64,000 bases of DNA. It comes from Loigolactobacillus backii (GTDB lineage Bacteria; Bacillota; Bacilli; Lactobacillales; Lactobacillaceae). The stretch lies in contig NZ_RHNQ01000003.1 in the NCBI RefSeq assembly GCF_003946275.1, positions 22,217-86,216 of the forward strand, in the 5' to 3' direction. The position numbers and the translations under genes were made by a program. Positions 58,567 through 64,000 of the stretch are shown here, piece after piece (position 1 is the stretch's first letter; every line of letters begins with the position of its first letter). The notes below the pieces were generated by a model that was given only the letters and a program-made list of their open reading frames with translations, was not told the origin of the DNA and did no database searches.

Positions 58567-59598
58567 TTACGGAATTAGGCGCCGAATTAGCGGAATTCGC
58601 TTTAATAATAGTGTAATGACCACACTAACTAGGTAAACGGCGACTGGCAACAGAAACATGTGGGTATAAGAACTGGCCGGCAATTTCCAATATTGTTCCA
58701 CACTATAAATCAAGAATTCATGAATGCAGTAAACCCCAAGGCTCGCCGAAGCCAGATTTCGCAAAAGTGGTTGTAGCCAAGGTCGCGGTTGCCAGTTAGC
58801 CAACCAATTCTCCAAGGACACCCAAATACTGAGGCTGTAGAAGAAGGCAAAAATACTAAAGATTGTGTACACATTGCGCACCATATAGTGGCGCTGAAGT
58901 GACAGGCCAAACGCCAGTCCCAACATGATTAATAAGGATAGGCCACCTAACAATTGAATTTGGTGGCGCCACTGCTTAGTTAACGGAAATTCCTGCACGT
59001 ACCAACCAACTAGAAAATAACCAATTGACTGGGTTGCCACCATTGGAATGGAACTGAAAATGATCGATTGTGGCCTTGGAATTAAGGTTAGGCCGTAACT
59101 ACCAATTAAAACTACCACGATATAAAGGCCGAGAAAGTACTGAATAATTCGTTTATTGGCCCGTTGGGTTAATTGGGATAAAATCGGTGCCGCCAGGTAA
59201 AAGCCCATAATTGTGTAAAAAAACCAGAAAATTGGCTGGAATTTATTGTAGGTAAAGCCGTCAAACAAGCTTTGCCAAGTGGCCTGCTGCCAACCCTGGT
59301 GAATATCGTAGGCGAACCAAGCTAGGCTCCAAAAAATAAACGGCAGCAACACCTTGCTGATTCTTTTTTTTGCGAAAACGGTGGTTGAATAACGCTCCCG
59401 GTAATTTAAAATATTTGCTCCTGAAAGCATCAAAAATAACGGTACCGCAAAAATAAAGCCAACCTGCAAAACAAGACTAATCCCCCAGCGATTGCCGGGA
59501 TGATAAGTGAAGGCGTACTCTGAGCTGTGCAAAAAAACAACGGCTAACATCCCGATAATATTCAGTAGATCCATAAAATAGATGTGCTTTTTAGCCAA
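58567..59598 (-). CDS. membrane acyltransferase (acyltransferase-3 family)
   Basis: 343 residues with about 10 membrane helices. The family His is in VVFLHSSEYAF (near residue 22), followed by a LMLSGANIL segment (near 55) and KRISKVLLPFIFWSL (near 80). Such proteins O-acetylate or otherwise acylate extracellular polysaccharide or peptidoglycan. TTG 59598 follows AAGGAGAG; an ATG at 59622 would overlap that site. It lies next to the GT-C-type gene on the same strand. Confidence 0.85.
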   Translation of the reverse strand: MAKKHIYFMDLLNIIGMLAVVFLHSSEYAFTYHPGNRWGISLVLQVGFIFAVPLFLMLSGANILNYRERYSTTVFAKKRISKVLLPFIFWSLAWFAYDIHQGWQQATWQSLFDGFTYNKFQPIFWFFYTIMGFYLAAPILSQLTQRANKRIIQYFLGLYIVVVLIGSYGLTLIPRPQSIIFSSIPMVATQSIGYFLVGWYVQEFPLTKQWRHQIQLLGGLSLLIMLGLAFGLSLQRHYMVRNVYTIFSIFAFFYSLSIWVSLENWLANWQPRPWLQPLLRNLASASLGVYCIHEFLIYSVEQYWKLPASSYTHMFLLPVAVYLVSVVITLLLKRIPLIRRLIP

Positions 59599-59654
59599 TA
59601 TCACTCTCTCCTTGTTTACCATTTGTGTCGTTTACGATCTAGCACAAACCCCAT

Positions 59655-61151
59655 TTAAGCGGCCGACCGGGAAAGATTGGCCCAACCGCGTCCTGCTAGA
59701 ACGAAAAATAGCGGTAACGCCTGAATCAAGTAACGCGAACGGCCACCTTCAAATAATAGTAGGTAAATCAATAACCCTAAAATCGCCAATTGCAAACAAA
59801 TCGTTTTGTTGTCGTGAAAGGCCAGCGACCCCAACAAACCAAATAAAACGATTAGCCAGACTAGTTGGGCCCAAAAATGGTAATTGCCATTATTTTTACC
59901 AGACGGGTAGTAAAGCGCCTTAAAGTAGCCGTGTGGTTGCTGTGTTGCTTCAATGAAGTGGCCTTCCTTACCCCAACCAAAAGTACCGTCGGCGGTATTA
60001 TTTAAATTTTTTGCCCATAAAAAACGCCGGTAGCCATTAAAGCCGTAATTGCGTAACCGCTGCTTAATTATTTTAATATTATAGGCTTTGCGGGCGGCCA
60101 CGGTTGGTTGAGCCTGACTATTCCGAAAATCGGTTAAGTTATAACCGCCCTCACCAGTTAGCCCCATCATCACAAAGTGCGTTGGTGGCATTTCCTGTTG
60201 CTTGTTTAATTCAATCGGCGATAAATGCTTCACCGCCACATTAAACAGTAACAACGTCCCACTGAAAACAATCAAGCTCAGTAGAAATTTGTGGCCCAGC
60301 GGCAGCATTTTCTGGCGCTTTTTTGGATCAAACAAATTAAGTAGCCCGACAATCAGCAAGGCGATCATAATGATCAGTGTAGTCGGCTTTAACTTATAGC
60401 CAACAAATAGTAGTAGACCCAATAAAATCGGACTGAAATATTGGTTAACTAGGTCACCAGCCGCTAATATGCTGGCCAAACAAAGCAATATCCCACTTAC
60501 AATCGGTAATACTACTGTATCACTATAAAAAACGATTAGCCATGGGGTTAGCCCAATTCCCACCACGGATAACCAAAAAGTTGTTCGTGCGGCCTGATCA
60601 CCCCAGTTTAGTTTTTTAACAACCAAATAATTCAAACCAATACTGAGGTCAACTAAAATTAAATTAACAAAATCCAAGGTTAATAAGAAACTGCCAAAAT
60701 GACAAAATTTAGCGATCGTATGCAACCCTTTGGCAACAAAAAAGAGAAATAAATTGTTCGGGTAGGTTGAATAATAGTTTTGCAACTCTGGTGTTACGAC
60801 CCGCAACTGTGCCGACTGCCGAATGGCCGCTGAATCAAAGCCAGTGGGCGCCGCCAAATTGAGCACAAGGCAGATTTGAAAAATAACCCCCAAGCCTAAA
60901 AGAACCCCGCTCACTAAGCGGCGGTGGTTAATTAACTGCTGCCGCAAGTAGTAACCAACTGTTTTAGAATTTTCTCTTTGAAAGACTAGTGCCAGCACTA
61001 ATAGCGCACACACAATGGCCCAACGCCACTTGCTGGCCGCCGTTTGGCCAATCAGGTTAGGATTTACCAGTGCCCCAACCAAGATAATGAAAAAGTAAAT
61101 CGCACTAATCGTTGTAATAACGTGCGTGAAAAAATTTTTGACCCCTAACAT
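59655..61151 (-). CDS. GT-C-fold integral membrane glycosyltransferase-like protein
   Basis: 498 residues with about 12 membrane helices. An acidic residue lies in the first outer loop (PTGFDSAAIRQSA, near residue 103), as expected for GT-C enzymes that use polyprenyl-phosphate sugars. A C-terminal EGGRSRYLIQALPLF segment resembles GT39-type proteins. The acceptor is unknown. It lies 20 bp from a GtrB-like gene on the same strand and very likely uses the lipid-linked sugar that enzyme makes. Confidence 0.7.
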   Translation of the reverse strand: MLGVKNFFTHVITTISAIYFFIILVGALVNPNLIGQTAASKWRWAIVCALLVLALVFQRENSKTVGYYLRQQLINHRRLVSGVLLGLGVIFQICLVLNLAAPTGFDSAAIRQSAQLRVVTPELQNYYSTYPNNLFLFFVAKGLHTIAKFCHFGSFLLTLDFVNLILVDLSIGLNYLVVKKLNWGDQAARTTFWLSVVGIGLTPWLIVFYSDTVVLPIVSGILLCLASILAAGDLVNQYFSPILLGLLLFVGYKLKPTTLIIMIALLIVGLLNLFDPKKRQKMLPLGHKFLLSLIVFSGTLLLFNVAVKHLSPIELNKQQEMPPTHFVMMGLTGEGGYNLTDFRNSQAQPTVAARKAYNIKIIKQRLRNYGFNGYRRFLWAKNLNNTADGTFGWGKEGHFIEATQQPHGYFKALYYPSGKNNGNYHFWAQLVWLIVLFGLLGSLAFHDNKTICLQLAILGLLIYLLLFEGGRSRYLIQALPLFFVLAGRGWANLSRSAA

Positions 61152-61171
61152 GGTACCCCTCTTTTGTTCAA

Positions 61172-62140
61172 TTATTTCTTTAGTGACTTGGTGTAATCAT
61201 CCTTTTCAATCGTGTAGCGGGGACGGCGTTTGACTTCGGTAAAAATCTTACCAACGTACTCACCAATGACGCTTAAACAAACCAGTTGCACGCCACCTAA
61301 CACCCAAATTGAGATCATCAACGACGCCCAACCAGAGATGACGTTGCCCCGCAGTTTTTGGACCATTGTGTAAATAAATAACGCAATACCAATAATGACA
61401 ATTAAAATTCCCAAATTCATAATCAGCCGGATCGGAACCGTGGAAAACGACGTCACACCGTCCATAGCAAACGAAAGCATTTTGCGTAGCGGGTACTTGG
61501 ATTTCCCGGCAAAACGGGGTTTCCGTTTATAGAAGACCTTGGTTGCTGGAAAGCCGACTAACGGCACCATGCCGCGCAAGAATAAATTCCGTTCTTTAAA
61601 GGCCAGTAAAGCCGTGGTTGCCCGCTGGCTTAACAGCCGAAAATCGGCTGAATCTGGCACTAATTTAACGCCTAGATGGCCCATAATCCAGTAGAACGCC
61701 AACGCCGTATCACGTTTGAAGACACTGTCAGTTTGGCGATCATTGCGCACGCCGTAGACAACATCAAAGCCCTTGTGCGCGGCGGCGACCATTTCCGGAA
61801 TCGCGTTAACATCATCTTGTAAATCGGCGTCAATCGTGACGATTAAATCGCTATCCGCTACGGCCTTGGTCATCCCGGCCAAAAGCGCATCCTGGTGACC
61901 AAAGTTACGGCTGAACTTTAGGCCCGCCACGTAAGGGTATGCCTGCTCAAATTGCTGAATCAAGGCCCAGGTTTTATCCCGACTGCCATCATCAACGAAT
62001 AATAATTGACTATTGGCGGCAACTTGCTTGGCAGTCATTAACTGACTGAGAATGCCACCTAATGCCTTAACTGTTGCGGGTAAAACTTCTTCCTCGTTGT
62101 AGCAAGGTACCACGATCGTCAATTTCTTTTCCTGCATCAT
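61172..62140 (-). CDS. GtrB-like polyprenyl-phosphate glycosyltransferase (GT2), 1
   Basis: 322 residues. The cytosolic GT2 domain has IVVPCYNEEEVLP, LFVDDGSRDKTW and the DxD-type motif IDADLQDD (near residue 98). Two C-terminal membrane helices follow (about 230-300). It should load a sugar onto undecaprenyl phosphate. There are two consecutive ATG codons at the start with a weak GGA site. The sugar is not predictable. It is followed by the GT-C-like gene and the acyltransferase, probably an operon. Confidence 0.9.
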   Translation of the reverse strand: MMQEKKLTIVVPCYNEEEVLPATVKALGGILSQLMTAKQVAANSQLLFVDDGSRDKTWALIQQFEQAYPYVAGLKFSRNFGHQDALLAGMTKAVADSDLIVTIDADLQDDVNAIPEMVAAAHKGFDVVYGVRNDRQTDSVFKRDTALAFYWIMGHLGVKLVPDSADFRLLSQRATTALLAFKERNLFLRGMVPLVGFPATKVFYKRKPRFAGKSKYPLRKMLSFAMDGVTSFSTVPIRLIMNLGILIVIIGIALFIYTMVQKLRGNVISGWASLMISIWVLGGVQLVCLSVIGEYVGKIFTEVKRRPRYTIEKDDYTKSLKK

Positions 62141-62271
62141 TTTTCATTCCATTTCTATTGGGTTAAGTTGGTTGATTTAACACAATTTAGTGAATCAATC
62201 TGGCTTGTAGTTGATTACTAAATTCATTTACACCAATTCAACTTGCACTATTTTATTCCTTGTAATTTAGA

Positions 62272-63201
62272 TTATTTTTTCTCCTTAATGATATAAATAG
62301 GTCGTTTCTTAGTTTCCAAATAAATATTTCCAATATATCTTCCCACGATACCTAAACATAAAAGTTGTAATCCACCAATCATCAAAACAATCGAAACTAG
62401 TGATGCCCATCCAGCAACACTTCCGCCAACGATTAATTGCCGAATAACAATAAAGATAAGTGCAATTGCTGCAATAACAAATGAAAATAATCCAATAAAA
62501 GAAGCAATCGACAATGGTGCATCCGAAAAATCAACTATGCCTTCAATTGAATAGCGAAATAATTTCCAAAAAGACCAGGAAGTATTTCCTGCAGAACGAT
62601 CCCTGTTTTCATACTCAAGGTACTTAGTATCAAACCCGACCCAACTAAATATGCCCTTTGAAAAGCGATTGTATTCGGACATTTCTAAAATAGCGTTCAC
62701 AACTTGTCTGGTCATCAATCGATAATCACGAACACCATTCAATATCTCAGTGCTTGATATTTTATTAATCACTTTATAAAATAAATCGGAAAAAAATGAA
62801 CGAATTTTTGGTTCACCCTGTCTATTTTTCCTTCGCGTACCAACAATATCATAGCCTTCATCTTCAATACCGGCCAACATTTCTGGTAACTGATCCGGTG
62901 GGTCTTGCAAATCAACGTCCATTACAGCAACATAATCACCCTTAACGGCCTTTAAACCAGCATACAAAGCCGCTTCTTTACCAAAATTACGTGAAAATGA
63001 AATATAGTGGACCTGGTTTGGATCTTTGTTTTGTAGTTTTTGTAACTCAATCAATGTATCATCTTTAGAACCATCATTGATAAACCAATATTCAAGTTTA
63101 TAGCCACGCAACTGTGGCTTGATTTTTTCTAAAGTGGGATAAAATAGTGGAATTGTTTCTTGTTCATTAAAACAAGGAACAATCAAAGAAATTTTTTTCA
63201 A
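62272..63201 (-). CDS. GtrB-like polyprenyl-phosphate glycosyltransferase (GT2), 2
   Basis: 309 residues with LIVPCFNEQETIP, WFINDGSKDDT, the MDVDLQDPPDQLPEM motif and two C-terminal membrane helices (about 220-290). It is more AT-rich than the paralogue at 61172-62140 and closer to CsbB/YkcC-type proteins. TTG 63201 follows AAAGGGAG at 11 nt; the ATG at 63225 has no ribosome site. It is divergent from the truncated YfhO-like gene at 63570, and the two resemble a csbB-yfhO pair. Confidence 0.88.
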   Translation of the reverse strand: MKKISLIVPCFNEQETIPLFYPTLEKIKPQLRGYKLEYWFINDGSKDDTLIELQKLQNKDPNQVHYISFSRNFGKEAALYAGLKAVKGDYVAVMDVDLQDPPDQLPEMLAGIEDEGYDIVGTRRKNRQGEPKIRSFFSDLFYKVINKISSTEILNGVRDYRLMTRQVVNAILEMSEYNRFSKGIFSWVGFDTKYLEYENRDRSAGNTSWSFWKLFRYSIEGIVDFSDAPLSIASFIGLFSFVIAAIALIFIVIRQLIVGGSVAGWASLVSIVLMIGGLQLLCLGIVGRYIGNIYLETKKRPIYIIKEKK

Positions 63202-63225
63202 TGTATCATGCGCTCCCTTTTTCAT

Positions 63226-63569
63226 AAAAATAGGATCTACAAATTTGATTATTCACTCCGTCATAAAAAAGTTATCAAAGCTTAAAAAATTAATATTGTT
63301 ATGTGGAAACCTAACACCATGATGATAGTGTGACACATTAAATTCAGGAAAAAGTTTATTGCCGGACTATTTAATTCTTAGTTCCAGATTGATATGTATT
63401 ACAATATCAATTTAATTATTTTTCGCCACACTCTTCATTCATCTACCATTATATCTAATATATCTAATTTTAAAATGATGAAACATGTTATCATAACTAA
63501 GGTCGGTTTTAATCTCAGTATTATTATCTACTATTTTTTAAATTATTCTATGAATGGAAGCCATGTATT
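63226..63569. other. very AT-rich divergent intergenic region
   Basis: No gene is supported; the short frame at 63394-63600 lacks a ribosome site and has random composition. Promoters for the two flanking divergent genes should be here. Confidence 0.4.
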
Positions 63570-63947
63570 ATGTCAAAGTATTACAGAATCACAAAATTAA
63601 AACCATTTTTCATTATTGCAATTTTTTCATTACTTATGCTTTTACCACAAATTTATCAACATTCTGTGATTATAGGTGGGGATGCCATATTTCACATGAA
63701 TCGATTTTATGATGCTGCCATGCAAATTAAAACTGGCCATTATAATTATTTCTTATCTAATTTTGGATTCCAGCAATCAGCCAGAATTGTTAATGCCCTA
63801 TATAGTCCTGTAATTGCGTACATTGCCGGACTGATTTTATTAATAGCTAATAGCTGGCTCAAGTTTGAACTAATCACATCATTTTTTATTTTTATAATCA
63901 GTGGTTTAAGTATGTATTTACTTGAAACTGTCAAATCTTTTGTGTAA
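63570..63947 (+). pseudogene. truncated YfhO-like / GT-C membrane glycosyltransferase
   Basis: 125 codons starting MSKYYRITKLKPFFI. There are about three membrane helices and the outer-loop motif GGDAIFHMNRFYDAAMQIK (about 36-54), which is the acidic-loop region of large YfhO-like GT-C proteins. Those proteins are usually several hundred residues long. The frame ends at a TAA after LSMYLLETVKSFV, where the family would continue. Only 53 bases remain, and I see no continuation in another frame. A stop or deletion junction near 63910 is likely; the remainder may lie beyond the window. Confidence 0.55.
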
Positions 63948-64000
63948 ATAGATCTTTCTCATAGATTGATTTTTTATTCTTTATTTAATCAAAGTAAGAT

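Overview
The window is a low-GC Firmicute chromosome segment, almost certainly a lactobacillus (family Lactobacillaceae). The evidence is the gene order, the AGGAGG-type ribosome binding sites, a redox regulon built on Rex, adhE plus zwf, an ECF-type folate transporter subunit and several KxYKxGKxW-signal surface proteins. The sequence alone does not settle genus or species. No rRNA, tRNA, CRISPR array, transposase or phage gene was seen.

Region 1 (1-33 kb) is conserved core chromosome, nearly all on the minus strand. In transcription order it holds two strings known from lactobacilli and bacilli. The first is ymdB, ricA-like, mutS, mutL, [inserted SMR pair], ruvA, ruvB, queA, tgt, yajC, adhE, zwf, dinB, a CBS-HotDog regulator, nrnA and a DEAD-box helicase cut by the window edge. 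The second is the tsaB, rimI, GNAT, tsaD, ABC-F, rex, CPBP protease, groES-groEL block, the same neighbourhood as B. subtilis ydiC-groEL. A KimA-type potassium importer lies between the two. Visible regulation includes a CIRCE box at groES, two Rex boxes and a cre site at adhE, a Rex half-site in the rex promoter, and a tetrahydrofolate riboswitch ahead of folT.

Region 2 (33-42 kb) is mixed: folT, asparaginase, galU, a duplicated pair of unknown 79-80 residue proteins, a TIM-barrel enzyme, two very small ORFs and three Ser/Thr/Gln-rich lipoproteins, two of which share an Asn-rich repeat. A hairpin-forming noncoding repeat occurs at 26.9 kb, inverted at 34.4 kb, and as an internally deleted copy at 40.3 kb. 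A second inverted-repeat pair shares arms built on GTGGACCAAAAG at 4.1 kb and 33.3 kb.

Region 3 (42-64 kb) is a cell-envelope island. It starts with a 996-residue lipoteichoic-acid-synthase-like protein that carries an extra membrane module. Five secreted modular proteins follow on the minus strand. Each has a KxYKxGKxW signal, and all five carry a Ser/Ala/Thr-rich stretch and shared aromatic repeats of about 43 residues. Each has one enzyme domain: GH25 muramidase, C39-like peptidase, NlpC/P60, SGNH hydrolase, and a second NlpC/P60. Around them lie a GtrA flippase-like protein, an acyltransferase, a GT-C-type membrane protein and two GtrB-like polyprenyl-phosphate glycosyltransferases. At the right edge is a truncated YfhO/GT-C-like gene in very AT-rich DNA. 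The likely combined job is to build, decorate and cut the cell wall. A link between the glycosyltransferases and the Ser/Ala/Thr stretches or teichoic acids is inference.
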